Shown here: positions 9,101 to 18,213 of the stretch, piece after piece
Numbering within the stretch: position 1 is the first letter of the stretch
Layout of the letters: each line of letters opens with the position of its first letter
NCBI RefSeq assembly: GCF_050859025.1
Contig: NZ_CP138200.1
Span: forward strand, 1,488,001-1,552,000
DNA from: Wukongibacter sp050859025
Lineage (GTDB): Bacteria; Bacillota; Clostridia; Peptostreptococcales; Caminicellaceae
Length of the DNA: 64,000 nt
Direction: 5' to 3'
Translations under genes and position numbers: made by a program
The notes under the pieces: model-generated
Told to the model about the DNA's origin: nothing
The model's database searches: none
The model's input: only the letters and a program-made list of their open reading frames with translations

Positions 9101-12100
9101 CTATAGCGAATACTATAGAATTACTTCAAGATATGATTATGCCGATGGAGTTCACTATAATGAAGATACCTACACTTATGAAGGAGACTATTCAGCCTAT
9201 GGAATTAGTGGATGGGATAATCTCAAGAATTATATCTATAGCACAACTATAACCAACAGCGAAGGTACGGAGAGAACATTAACCTTTAAAAAGTATAATG
9301 GTAATAAGCCAAGTGGACGTAAAATCAAAGAAGAAATAAAAGAAGATGGTACAACACTTCTTAGGGAAATAAACTATGAATATAATAGTGATGATTTGCT
9401 TACAAATGAAGAGACAATAGCATATAATCCTACTGCTGGTACATCTATGACTAGGGATAAAGAATGGTCATATGACAGTGAGAAGTATGGTGATTTAGTA
9501 GAATATACCGATGAATTAGGAAATAAGACAACATACACCTATGACTCAAACTTTCATCAAACAAAGAGCGAAGAAGGAAATATAAATGAAAGTGACTATC
9601 AAAAGATCGCTTATCAAATAGATTCAAGCAATGGTAATGTAAACAAGGCTATAAAGCATTATATGGATGATGAGGCCATAAGATTTATAGAAACCGATTA
9701 TACCTATGACAGCTATGGAAATGTATTGAGTGAAAAAACCCAAATAGAAGATGGTAAATATATAACAAAGAACTATGAATATGATTCAATATATCAGCAT
9801 GGGTATCTGACAAAGGCCTATACTAATGTAGAAGGCTATGATCTAGATAGTCTTATAAAGACATCAGAAACAATAGAAGAAACATATGGCTTTGATTTTG
9901 AAACAGGAAATCAGAAAGGATATATAGATGGAAATGGGAAAATCACATTATATTATCATGACAAGCTAGGCAGAACAAAGAAAATCCAATATTTTGACAC
10001 TGACGATAAAATAGAGATAGATTACGATGATGAAGATAACATTATCACCATAACAGATGAAGAAGGAAATCAGAGAAAAAAGATATATGATAAACTTGGA
10101 AGACTTCTAAAGGAGCAAGAAGTCAAGGATGGAGTATGGATAACTGTACTCGAAAACGGCTATAACAATTTAGGGCAAATATCCGCTGTAAGAGATGGAG
10201 AGGGTAACATCACATACTATTTATACGATGCCCTAGGTAGACAAAAGAAAGTGTATAATCCTGACTTTTCAGAAGTTAACATAACATATGATGATGGAGA
10301 AAACAGTAAAACAATAGAAAATGAAGAAGGAGATCCACAGAAATACTATTACGATAAGCTTGGTAACTTAATAAAGGAAGAAGTAAAGCCCGACAAAGAT
10401 GGAGCTACCACATATACAACTACCTATAGCCATGACTATATTGGAAATGTAACAAGTATGGTTGATGCCAACGGACACCAGACAAAATACGATTATGATA
10501 ATATGTCAAGGCTGATATCGGTAACTGATCCCTATGATAAAATGACTAAATATGAGTACTCTAAGCAAGGAAACCTTAGAAAGATTACAACTGGTCTTTC
10601 TGCTACAGGTCAAGGATATCAGTTAAGTGCAAAGGGTTCAAATAGTATATTATCACTATTGGACGATAGCATGATGACAACACAGAGTTCAACCAGTGGA
10701 CATATATTCTTTAGCTATGCAGATATAAGAGACTATAACAGTGATAAGCTTAGTGGAATACCATATGATGAAGATGGAATACCATTCGGTGAAGAAAGAT
10801 ACTATTCAATGGATGTAATAAAGCATGATACCGATGGAAATGAATTTGAGATAGTATCTGCAAGGGTGTACGATTTAGACGAACTATTTAATACAAATCC
10901 AACACCATTTGAAAACTATGTATATACAAATGAAGAAAAGTCAAGCGGTATAGTTGCCTATACTCAAAGGCTAACAGAAGAACATAATACGGTTATGGTA
11001 GTATTTGTATATGAACAGAAAGATAGTACAGCTTCCGAGGGAAGTGTAGTAACAAGGGAATATGACCAGCTTGGCAGACTCATAAAGGAAACAGACCCAC
11101 TGAATAAAGATGTATATATTGACTATGATAAAGTAGGTAATATAACAGGGAAAAGAGACAAAAAGGGTCAGATAACAAGCTTTAGCTATGACGATAGAAA
11201 CAGATTGTTAAATCAAAATGCAGGAGATATAGCAATTAACTATACCTACGACAAAGCAGGAAATATCAAAACTATGGAAGACGAAACGGGCTTAACGAGC
11301 TACACTTATTATGAAAATGGTAGATTAAAGAGACAGACAGAGCCCGATGAAAAGTATATAGAATACGATTATGACAAAAGTGGAAACATGACACAGATCA
11401 CTGACTACTTTGGAAAAGTAACTGACTATGAATATGATGATAGAAACAGATTAAAAACCGTAACGATAGATGGAGAAACAACAACATATTCATATTACTC
11501 AGATGGAGCTAGGGAAAATATAATTTATCCTGGTGCAATCGGAACCGAATATATATATGATGGACTAAACAATCTAATAACCCTAAGGAATGTAGAGTTT
11601 AGTGGCGTCATAAATGAATTTAGCTATACCTATGACGGAGTAGGAAACCAACTAACAAAGGTAGATGCAAATGGAACAACGAGCTACACCTATGACAAGC
11701 TAAACAGGCTAGAAACAGTATCAGAGCCAGATGGAAGTCAGACCACATATACCTTTGACGATAATGGAAACATAGCCACAAAGGATATGGTACATCCTGA
11801 AGACTATAGCTTTACCTTCAAACAAGGTGGACAGGACAAGGTAATGAATGGCATAACAAGCCATACAATAAACTATACAAATGATGATAGCAACAAGCTT
11901 ACAGAAATCACAGAAACCCTGGATAATACAGGAGCAGTATCATCGCCATACGTAGGACCAGCCACAATAACAGTAGACCTAGACTACGATGAAAATGGAA
12001 ACCTAACAACAACAACAAAGGGTGGTAGTGCAGACACAGAAATATCAAGCTACAAGTATGACCAAATGAATCAAATGACAGAATACAAGAGTCCAAGCTC

Positions 12101-13184
12101 AGTTATAACAAGTTATAGCTACGATGGTAAGGGACTAAGAAAAACAAAAACCACAGGAAGTAACACAACAGGATTCTATTACTCAGGAGGAAATGTAATA
12201 AACGAAGCAGAAAATGGAGTATTAAAATCAAGAAATATAAGAGGAATAAATATAATAGCAAGGGAGGATAATGGGGGTACAAAGGCGTATTATTTATATA
12301 ATGGTCATGGAGACACAGTAAATCTAGTAACAAACACAGGAGAAATAGTAAACACCTATGACTATGATGCATACGGAAAGGCAAAACTAGAAGAAGAATC
12401 AACAGATAACCCCTACAGATACGCAGGAGAATATTATGATAAGGAGAGTGAATTATATTATTTAAGAGCAAGATACTATGACCCTAATATAGCTAGGTTT
12501 ATATCGGAGGATAGTTATAAGGGTGATGCTAAGTTTCCGCTTAGTTTGAATCTTTATACTTATAGTTGGAATAATCCGATTAAGTATATAGACCCGACTG
12601 GGAATGATCCGTATAGACAGAAAAAGATGAATGAGGCAAGAGCGGCAGCTAATGAAGTAGATGCGCTAAAAGAAATTAAAGCATATAGCGACAAATTAAA
12701 TGAAGCTTATAAGAAAAGACAGATTGATGCAAGTGATATGAAGTTAACAGAAGTATCCTTGAGAGCATTTATAAAAGGACTTGATGTTGGAACATGGACA
12801 GCCGCATTTGATGATCTGAACATTTTAATTCAGAAATGGAAAGCTGCTAGGGCTGCTAAGAAAGCGGCTAATGAAACGGCTAAAACTGTTGATATCAATA
12901 ATCCTGTACTAGACAATATTCGTACTGGGAGTGCATTGAAATTAGATGCTCAACATGCTTTTGATGATATAATCGACAATTATGCAAGTTATGCAGATGA
13001 ATTTGATCTTGTAGGTGGAGATGGCATTAGCAGAAAGCTCTATCAAGTAGAAGGTTCATTGAATGGGAAAGAAGGTATCTTTGAATGGATAGTTGATCCA
13101 GACTCTACAAAAGGTGTTACACACAGACGTTTTATTGAAGGTGTTGGTATTACAGGTAGTCCAAACGCTTATCCAAAAAAATGA
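6156..13184 (+). CDS. Secreted subtilisin-like protease / RHS-repeat polymorphic toxin fusion (WapA-like)
   Basis: 2342 residues from TTG at 6156 behind AAGGAGGG. Order: signal peptide (hydrophobic to about residue 30, cleavage near AMA/EV); protease propeptide (about 60-145); S8 subtilase with Asp in VIDTGID, His in HGTHIAG and Ser in GTSMAAP (residues about 189, 249, 404); an acidic linker; an RHS N-terminal beta domain from about 690; many YD repeats (NITYYLYDALGR type); the RHS core ending near residue 2146 (YLRARYYDPNIARF, NPIKYIDPTGND). The last 190 residues are a variable tip, the predicted toxin, ending in THRRFIEGVGITGSPN; I could not assign it firmly, and an RNase-like activity is only a guess. 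RHS shells encapsulate the tip. The fused subtilase may act in secretion, self-processing or release. The adjacent 3' gene is the likely immunity gene. Confidence 0.9.
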   Translation: MQIKSQTKRIISMLLIISAFFLYAVTPAMAEVSQLKNNGDKKILQSKSKDKVNKSNKKSTNRFIVKYKENKEKQGKEKITKSIRQNIKYIKKLNRDSKKQNKKQRFDLITTNNKITYEELLQKLQIESKDADIEYIQPDYKISLNANDEYYKQQWALGEVGEGTETVGDTNIALAWEITKGKDVLIAVIDTGIDIEHEDLLQNIWINENEIPGNGIDDDGNGYIDDVNGWNFNEATNAVYKEGSKDENHGTHIAGIIAAVKDNEKGVVGAAPGATIMPLKVFNNGVAYTSDIIEAIEYASDMGAKIVNCSWGGFDENPALREAIEGNDMLFVCAAGNNGLNVETFPLYPGAYDIENVISVASTNRDGRLSVFSNYGEKLVHVGAPGEDIISTLPENNYGELSGTSMAAPFVSGEAALIISTYGNIIPSEIKGKIIESSDKLSSLAGKVYEGNRINGKNAVLGLTGKSISNQEVTDEEDTTEENSQNENSEGENSNDSTTDSENEESADTEEIHQSEKFFDLDDIFADKVVGEILKKRDEYSHAKDEEKGAILENFQIEEDMLIKAENRGYSLVDSIFAASIVKNYGFTLDEIEGLLDIYINLETIYRQLDKFEVLKNEQKLSQEAIIEIKALLLDGYPISKIKSAYEESKTSQEDIKIILENHEKSSDFETLNTGDDEDEPISYEAPFDYRRNSTEYINAGNGSLTYEEVDLSLPGRNGLDLNIITRYQMEDAGTFHYLDNTTNKREGASPYGLGWNLGFSHFYKLNGGRFLRLSTGETYELDYTNIDGIWEIEDYTLNDIVFKNDDESFNNGDEDSKYVLIHKNGKKEYFGREGNILGIVDRYGNTITFEYKSWGENIVIDKITDTLGRSVEISYANYVDSGIRKTIITAPDGSTIELLLEEIPGDYTSGTSIDLYKLIKKTDQEGRETDFRTIIREAIYKVDVSYGKDLVLIDRITYPTGGKSYYDYEKQTARINKDTRFYSEYYRITSRYDYADGVHYNEDTYTYEGDYSAYGISGWDNLKNYIYSTTITNSEGTERTLTFKKYNGNKPSGRKIKEEIKEDGTTLLREINYEYNSDDLLTNEETIAYNPTAGTSMTRDKEWSYDSEKYGDLVEYTDELGNKTTYTYDSNFHQTKSEEGNINESDYQKIAYQIDSSNGNVNKAIKHYMDDEAIRFIETDYTYDSYGNVLSEKTQIEDGKYITKNYEYDSIYQHGYLTKAYTNVEGYDLDSLIKTSETIEETYGFDFETGNQKGYIDGNGKITLYYHDKLGRTKKIQYFDTDDKIEIDYDDEDNIITITDEEGNQRKKIYDKLGRLLKEQEVKDGVWITVLENGYNNLGQISAVRDGEGNITYYLYDALGRQKKVYNPDFSEVNITYDDGENSKTIENEEGDPQKYYYDKLGNLIKEEVKPDKDGATTYTTTYSHDYIGNVTSMVDANGHQTKYDYDNMSRLISVTDPYDKMTKYEYSKQGNLRKITTGLSATGQGYQLSAKGSNSILSLLDDSMMTTQSSTSGHIFFSYADIRDYNSDKLSGIPYDEDGIPFGEERYYSMDVIKHDTDGNEFEIVSARVYDLDELFNTNPTPFENYVYTNEEKSSGIVAYTQRLTEEHNTVMVVFVYEQKDSTASEGSVVTREYDQLGRLIKETDPLNKDVYIDYDKVGNITGKRDKKGQITSFSYDDRNRLLNQNAGDIAINYTYDKAGNIKTMEDETGLTSYTYYENGRLKRQTEPDEKYIEYDYDKSGNMTQITDYFGKVTDYEYDDRNRLKTVTIDGETTTYSYYSDGARENIIYPGAIGTEYIYDGLNNLITLRNVEFSGVINEFSYTYDGVGNQLTKVDANGTTSYTYDKLNRLETVSEPDGSQTTYTFDDNGNIATKDMVHPEDYSFTFKQGGQDKVMNGITSHTINYTNDDSNKLTEITETLDNTGAVSSPYVGPATITVDLDYDENGNLTTTTKGGSADTEISSYKYDQMNQMTEYKSPSSVITSYSYDGKGLRKTKTTGSNTTGFYYSGGNVINEAENGVLKSRNIRGINIIAREDNGGTKAYYLYNGHGDTVNLVTNTGEIVNTYDYDAYGKAKLEEESTDNPYRYAGEYYDKESELYYLRARYYDPNIARFISEDSYKGDAKFPLSLNLYTYSWNNPIKYIDPTGNDPYRQKKMNEARAAANEVDALKEIKAYSDKLNEAYKKRQIDASDMKLTEVSLRAFIKGLDVGTWTAAFDDLNILIQKWKAARAAKKAANETAKTVDINNPVLDNIRTGSALKLDAQHAFDDIIDNYASYADEFDLVGGDGISRKLYQVEGSLNGKEGIFEWIVDPDSTKGVTHRRFIEGVGITGSPNAYPKK

Positions 13185-13185
13185 G

Positions 13186-13704
13186 GTGATTCAAATATAT
13201 ACAATTGAAATATTTAAAAAGTTTGATATTCAGGTGAAATGGAGTACTATTTATTGGGGGATTAAGAACAATTTACTTGATTTAAAGTCTGTTTCTGATT
13301 ATGCAGTTAACTTTATTAATAACTATCCGGATATAGATATTCCTGAGTTGCTAGAGCTTGCATGGGATAATGATGATAAATCCAAAACCATTGAGTTGCT
13401 GGAAACTATTGCAAAGAAACAACCAGACATTTTTAGGTTATTAGATCCACTGGATATCAAAAAATGGAGATACTGCATTGTAAAATCTCTTAGAGAATCT
13501 GAATTGAGTAACAGTGAAATTCTAGATAAAGTTGAATTGATTTATTCAGACTTTGGCTATCCTGTAGAATTGGCGGGGGCAGTAAGATATATGTCACCTA
13601 AGGATGGTTATAATCCAAATGATCATACTAAAGAGGAGAATGAGCAACACATGATATGTGAAATAGATAAGTTCTTAGAGGTGGAGAGGGAATCGTTAAG
13701 TTAA
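13186..13704 (+). CDS. Probable cognate immunity protein (DUF2247-like)
   Basis: The frame is open from 13093, but the upstream part lies inside the toxin gene in another frame. The sensible coding part begins just after the toxin stop, with GTG 13186 as the best standard start; GAGGTGAT at 13183 could also serve as a ribosome site for a rare start slightly downstream. About 172 residues, acidic, no signal peptide, so cytoplasmic. Text such as KWSTIYWGIKNNLLDLKSV and ELLELAWDND resembles DUF2247 proteins, a family I recall among toxin immunity genes. Position directly after the toxin tip supports protection against that tip. The start is uncertain; function is inferred from context. Confidence 0.7.
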   Translation: MIQIYTIEIFKKFDIQVKWSTIYWGIKNNLLDLKSVSDYAVNFINNYPDIDIPELLELAWDNDDKSKTIELLETIAKKQPDIFRLLDPLDIKKWRYCIVKSLRESELSNSEILDKVELIYSDFGYPVELAGAVRYMSPKDGYNPNDHTKEENEQHMICEIDKFLEVERESLS

Positions 13705-13727
13705 TAAGTTTTGATAAATATCTTTTT

Positions 13728-13768
13728 AGATGGTGAGATAATTGATGTGTCTTACCATCGTCTTTTCT
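13728..13768 (+). terminator. Terminator after immunity gene 1
   Basis: GATGGTGAGA pairs with TCTTACCATC and is followed by GTCTTTTCTTT. Confidence 0.6.
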
Positions 13769-13835
13769 TTAGGATAGGGTTATTGATAACAATAGCAGTT
13801 TAAACTGTTCAAAATAAAAATTTAACAAACTAACT

Positions 13836-13873
13836 AGACCAACAGAGGAACTAAACCCTGTGTTGGTCTTTTC
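13836..13873 (+). terminator. Second hairpin terminator, duplicated at 22121
   Basis: AGACCAAC pairs with GTTGGTCT, followed by TTTTCTTTT. This hairpin and about 60 bases after it recur almost unchanged at 22121-22215, after the orphan immunity-like gene at 21845. Confidence 0.65.
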
Positions 13874-14015
13874 TTTTGCCTAAAATCAAACTTAGTGAAA
13901 TGGAATGTATGAGCCAGAAGAAGTTTTATGTGGAGGATTAAGACTAGCTAACTAAAGTCAAGGTAATTTTCAAAAATAATCTATCTAAATAGTAAGCATG
14001 GCAAGAGAAAGGATT

Positions 14016-14068
14016 AGGGTCAGACCAGCTAGTAAAAACTATTGACTTTTACTAGCTGGTCTGACCCT
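14016..14068. repeat. Perfect 20+ bp palindrome (AGGGTCAGACCAGCTAG family)
   Basis: AGGGTCAGACCAGCTAG and its reverse complement flank a short A-rich loop. Related sequences lie at 32859-32904 (both arms) and 28650-28672 (one arm). Here it sits exactly at the 5' border of the second RHS cassette. Confidence 0.75.
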
Positions 14069-16368
14069 TGTCCTTGCCCGATTTAGACGAACTATTTAAT
14101 ACAAATCCAACACCATTTGAAAACTATGTATATACAAATGAAGAAAAGTCAAGCGGTACAGTTGCCTATACCCAAAGGCTAACAGAAGAACATAATACTG
14201 TTATGGTGATGTTTGTATATGAACAGAAAGATAGTATAGCTTCCGAGGGAAGTGTAGTAACAAGGGAATATGACCAGCTTGGCAGACTCATAAAGGAAAC
14301 AGACCCACTGAATAAAGATGTATATATTGACTATGATAAAGTAGGTAATATAACAGAGAAAAGAGACAAAAAGGGTCAGATAACAAGCTTTAGCTATGAC
14401 GATAGAAACAGATTGCTAAATCAAAATGCAGGAAATATAGCAATTAACTATACCTACGACAAAGCAGGAAATATCAAAACTATGGAAGACGAAACGGGCT
14501 TAACGAGCTACACTTATTATGAAAATGGTAGATTAAAGAGACAGACAGAGCCCGATGGAAAGTATATAGAATACGATTATGACAAAAGTGGAAACATGAC
14601 ACAGATCACTGACTACTTTGGAAAAGTAACTGACTATGAATATGATGATAGAAACAGATTAAGAACCGTAACGATAGATGGAGAAACAACAACATATTCA
14701 TATTACTCAGATGGAGCTAGGGAAAATATACTTTATCCTGGTGCAATCGGAACCGAATATATATATGATGGACTAAACAATCTAATAACCCTAAGGAATG
14801 TAGAGTTTAGTGGAGTCATAAATGAATTTAGCTATACCTATGACGGAGTAGGTAACCAACTGACAAGGGTAGATGCAAATGGAACAACAAGCTACACCTA
14901 TGACAATCTAAACAGGCTAGAAACAGTATCAGAGCCAGATGGAAGTCAGACCACATATACCTTTGACGATAATGGAAACATAGCCACAAAGGATATGGTA
15001 CATCCTGAAGACTATAGCTTTACCTTCAAACAAGGTGGACAAGACAAGGTAATGAATGGCATAACAAGCCATACAATAAACTATACAAATGATGATAGCA
15101 ACAAGCTTACAGAAATCACAGAAACCCTGGATAATACAGGAGCAGTATCATCGCCATACGTAGGACCAGCTACAATAACAGTAGACCTAGACTACGATGA
15201 AAATGGAAACCTAACAACAACAACAAAGGGTGGTAGTGCAGACACAGAAATATCAAGCTACAAGTATAAACAAATGAATCAAATGACAGAATACAAGAGT
15301 CCAAGCTCAGTTATAACAAGTTATAGCTACGATGGTAATGGACTAAGAAAAACAAAAACCACAGGAAGTAACACAACAGGATTCTATTACTCAGGAGGAA
15401 ATGTAATAAACGAAGCAGAAAATGGAGTATTAAAATCGAGAAATATAAGAGGAATAAATATAATAGCAAGGGAGGATAATGGGGGTACAAAGGCGTATTA
15501 TTTATATAATGGTCATGGAGACACAGTAAATCTAGTAACAAACACAGGAGAAATACTAAACACCTATGACTATGATGCATATGGAAAGGCAAAACTAGAA
15601 GAAGAATCAACAGATAACCCCTACAGATACGCAGGAGAATATTATGATAAGGAGAGTGAATTATATTATTTAAGAGCAAGATACTATGACCCTAATATAG
15701 CTAGGTTTATATCGGAGGATAGTTATAAAGGTGATGTGAATTATCCGCTTAGTTTGAATCTTTATACTTATAGTTGGAATAATCCGATTAAGTATATAGA
15801 TCCGATAGGGAATGATCCGTATAGACAGAAGCATATGAATGAAGCACAAAAAGACGCAAATGAATCATGGACCGAATATGCTGAGAAAACAGATAAATTT
15901 TTAAAGTGGGCAATAAGTGATTCGTATAAAGAAGATGCTGCATTAGTATTTGCACAACTAGAGATTATGGGGAGTCTTAATTCTTTAAAACTTAACAAAG
16001 CCCAAAAAACAAGTGGGAAAACAGCTGAAATAGTTGAGGAGACGATAGACCTTACTCGCCAGAGTGTCGATGATAAGTTAGCTCGTTACTTGTTGAACAT
16101 GGATCATCCAGTTGGGGGAAGTAAAGCAAAATGGTTTAAGAAAGCTCTAGGTTTCACACAGGATAATATGGATGATTTGGCTAAACAAATTGTATTCAAC
16201 TCGAAGAAAGCTGTTCAAACTGGAATTACAGAGTATGGAACCAAGTATAATCAGACTATTTCAATTAATGGAGCAAATGGAAAAGTTATAGACGTAACTT
16301 TTGCATGGATGAAAAGCGTGAAGGATGATGTTGTTAGACTCGTTACTGCAATTCCTACGAAAAAGTAG
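14068..16368 (+). CDS. 5'-truncated (orphan) RHS cassette with a DUF6883-like toxin tip
   Basis: 766 residues if read from TTG 14068, which lacks a good ribosome site. From 14079 the DNA is nearly identical to 10872-12600 of the full-length gene upstream, so the first 580 residues repeat its last YD repeats and RHS core (NPIKYIDPIGND). There is no signal peptide, no protease and no shell N terminus. After the core the sequence diverges completely: the tip (about residues 590-766) contains LARYLLNMDHPVGGSKAKW and ends DVVRLVTAIPTKK, which I recognise as DUF6883-like. This is the arrangement of a silent tip cassette that can recombine into the full-length gene through the shared core. It may be untranslated as it stands. 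Confidence 0.8.
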   Translation: MSLPDLDELFNTNPTPFENYVYTNEEKSSGTVAYTQRLTEEHNTVMVMFVYEQKDSIASEGSVVTREYDQLGRLIKETDPLNKDVYIDYDKVGNITEKRDKKGQITSFSYDDRNRLLNQNAGNIAINYTYDKAGNIKTMEDETGLTSYTYYENGRLKRQTEPDGKYIEYDYDKSGNMTQITDYFGKVTDYEYDDRNRLRTVTIDGETTTYSYYSDGARENILYPGAIGTEYIYDGLNNLITLRNVEFSGVINEFSYTYDGVGNQLTRVDANGTTSYTYDNLNRLETVSEPDGSQTTYTFDDNGNIATKDMVHPEDYSFTFKQGGQDKVMNGITSHTINYTNDDSNKLTEITETLDNTGAVSSPYVGPATITVDLDYDENGNLTTTTKGGSADTEISSYKYKQMNQMTEYKSPSSVITSYSYDGNGLRKTKTTGSNTTGFYYSGGNVINEAENGVLKSRNIRGINIIAREDNGGTKAYYLYNGHGDTVNLVTNTGEILNTYDYDAYGKAKLEEESTDNPYRYAGEYYDKESELYYLRARYYDPNIARFISEDSYKGDVNYPLSLNLYTYSWNNPIKYIDPIGNDPYRQKHMNEAQKDANESWTEYAEKTDKFLKWAISDSYKEDAALVFAQLEIMGSLNSLKLNKAQKTSGKTAEIVEETIDLTRQSVDDKLARYLLNMDHPVGGSKAKWFKKALGFTQDNMDDLAKQIVFNSKKAVQTGITEYGTKYNQTISINGANGKVIDVTFAWMKSVKDDVVRLVTAIPTKK

Positions 16369-16393
16369 ATGATTACATTTTTAGGAGGTAGAA

Positions 16394-16588
16394 ATGTTAA
16401 AAGAATATGATGTTGTGATAGCTAGTTGTGACTTAAGTCAATCTGTTAAACAAGGAACTAGAGGGACAATAGTGCTTATTGTTCATAAAGAACCTAATAA
16501 ATATGAAGTTGAGTTTGTTGATGAGAATGGAGATATGTTAGAACTTCTGACAGTTGATGAACGTGATTTGAAATTAGTTGAAGAATAA
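16394..16588 (+). CDS. DUF4926-like small immunity protein
   Basis: 64 residues, ATG at 16394 behind TAGGAGGTAG, 25 bases after the tip stop. The sequence (QGTRGTIVLIVHK, YEVEFVDENGD) matches the short beta-rich DUF4926 family, frequently found beside DUF6883 toxins. Cytoplasmic, no signal peptide. Predicted to protect against the tip of the cassette immediately upstream; keeping it expressed would be needed before any tip exchange. Confidence 0.82.
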   Translation: MLKEYDVVIASCDLSQSVKQGTRGTIVLIVHKEPNKYEVEFVDENGDMLELLTVDERDLKLVEE

Positions 16589-16597
16589 TGACATTGT

Positions 16598-16630
16598 GAT
16601 GGAAAGTGATCTGCTTTCCATCGCTTTTAT
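16598..16630 (+). terminator. Terminator after immunity gene 2
   Basis: GATGGAAAG pairs with CTTTCCATC across TGATCTG, followed by GCTTTTA. Confidence 0.7.
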
Positions 16631-16638
16631 TTGGAAGA

Positions 16639-16751
16639 GGAGTGGGGTCAGGCTAGAACAAGTAAAATATGATATAATAGTAAAAAAGGAAAAAAAGAAA
16701 TGAAAGTCAGATGTCAAGAAAAGTAAGAATTCATTATGAGGGAGCATTATA
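16639..16751 (+). mobile_element. Left-end fragment of a RAYT (IS200-like) element, cut by IS256
   Basis: From GGGTCAGGCTAGAACAAG onward it matches the left end and first 12 or so transposase codons of the intact element at 20866. The match stops at GCATTATA (16744-16751), where the IS256 element begins. Confidence 0.85.
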
Positions 16752-18213
16752 GAGTCTGTCAATAGATTGGTGTAAACATTCTTAAAAAAATATATAAAAC
16801 ATAATAACTATTGTTGATATAGATCCAAGGTATATAAGTAGAATACCTTGGATTGCTATTTATAGATTATTTTGGTTTATGGTATGCATATCTGTGCCGA
16901 GGCCACTAATGGATTAATTTTTAGTAGTGGTATTTATTTAGCCTGTCCTTAAAGAATATGGCTAATTGAGAGAGTATTTGTGCCCACCCCCTATATCTTT
17001 GGGTCCACTTCTTTTGGATATCCATTGTTGCTAGATAAAGCATCTTAAATAATGATTCATCTGTAGGAAATACTGATTTTGACTTTGTTACTTTTCTAAG
17101 CTGTCTATTGTAGCTTTCTAGGGCATTTGTAGTATAAATCATGGTTCTTATTGCTGGTGGATATTTAAAAAATGTTGAGAGCTCATCCCAATTGTTTCTC
17201 CATGACCTTATTGCTATCTGGTACTGCTCTCCCCACTTTGAATCAAGCTCATCTAACGCGCTAAGTGCCTGCTCTTCTGTAACCGCCTGATATACAAGCT
17301 TTAAATCCCTGCAGAACTCTTTTCTATGTTTATAGGATAGATATTTTGTACTGTTTCTTATCTGATGTATTATACATCTTTGTATCTCTGTCCTTGGAAA
17401 TACTGCCTTTATTGCATCACTAAATCCTATTAGACCATCTATAGATGCTATTAGTATATCCTCTACGCCACGATTTTTTATTTCACTGATTACTTTTAGC
17501 CAAAATTTAGAGCTCTCATTTTCACCTATCCAAATGCCTAATACGTCTTTCATACCATCTAAGTTTGTTCCAATAGCAACGTATGCAGCCTTATTAACTA
17601 TTTTCCCATCTTGTCTTACCTTGTAATGTACTGCATCCATTACTACATGGCAGTAAAGGCTCTGCAGTGGTCTGTTTTGCCATTCTTTAGCCAAGGGCAA
17701 TATTTTATCTGTTATCCTTGATATTAGTGATGGTGAGGCTTCAAATCCATAGATATTCTCTATATGATTTTGTATATCTCTAACAGTCATTCCTTTAGCA
17801 TACATACCTAATATTTGGTCTTCAATACCTGATATATCCTTATGATTCTTTTTGACAACCTTAGGTTCAAATTCATTCTCTCGATCTCTAGGAACATCAA
17901 TTTCTAAGTCTCCATAGTCCGTTCTTACTTTTTTGCTTCTCTTACCATTTCGGCTATTTACAGTATTTTTATTCTTGTAATCATACTTTGTATATCCTAG
18001 TTCTTCATCGAGCTCTGCTTCTAGCATTTCTTCTAATATCTCTCCAAACTGCTCTTTTAGTATTCTCGTAATATCTGTTGCATCTTTTAGTTCTCCTTGT
18101 GACATCATTTCTCTTAGTACTTTCTTATCAAAAAGTTTCAAATCGGTGCAACTCCCTTCTATGATATATTTTACATCTTTTTTAGAAGTTTACACCGATT
18201 ATTATACACTCTC
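16752..18213 (-). mobile_element. Complete IS256-family insertion sequence with 8-bp direct repeats
   Basis: The imperfect terminal inverted repeats share the block GGTGTAAAC followed by a TTCTTAAAAA-type tract (left GATTGGTGTAAACATTC; right, reversed, AATCGGTGTAAACTTC). GCATTATA is present on both sides (16744-16751 and 18214-18221), a candidate target duplication of the size usual for IS256. Length 1462 bp with an intact transposase. Confidence 0.82.
16921..18141 (-). CDS. IS256-family (mutator-type) transposase
   Basis: 406 residues, the normal size for the family, with no frameshift. The DDE catalytic residues are visible: Asp in HVVMDAVHYKVR, Asp in IASIDGLIGFSDA and Glu in TTNALESYNRQLRK, with the family signature around CIIHQIRNSTKYLS. 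It carries out cut-and-paste or copy-out transposition of the surrounding element. The N-terminal part (QFGEILEEMLEAELDEELG) is the typical helical start of the family. The element sits between a RAYT fragment and an IS3-type fragment, so it inserted into older mobile debris and appears recent. Confidence 0.95.
   Translation of the reverse strand: MKLFDKKVLREMMSQGELKDATDITRILKEQFGEILEEMLEAELDEELGYTKYDYKNKNTVNSRNGKRSKKVRTDYGDLEIDVPRDRENEFEPKVVKKNHKDISGIEDQILGMYAKGMTVRDIQNHIENIYGFEASPSLISRITDKILPLAKEWQNRPLQSLYCHVVMDAVHYKVRQDGKIVNKAAYVAIGTNLDGMKDVLGIWIGENESSKFWLKVISEIKNRGVEDILIASIDGLIGFSDAIKAVFPRTEIQRCIIHQIRNSTKYLSYKHRKEFCRDLKLVYQAVTEEQALSALDELDSKWGEQYQIAIRSWRNNWDELSTFFKYPPAIRTMIYTTNALESYNRQLRKVTKSKSVFPTDESLFKMLYLATMDIQKKWTQRYRGWAQILSQLAIFFKDRLNKYHY

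Noticed and set aside
12103..12471. Leucine-rich 122-codon minus-strand frame, repeated at 15311-15679
   Set aside because: Antisense shadow of the conserved RHS core; it recurs only because the core is duplicated.
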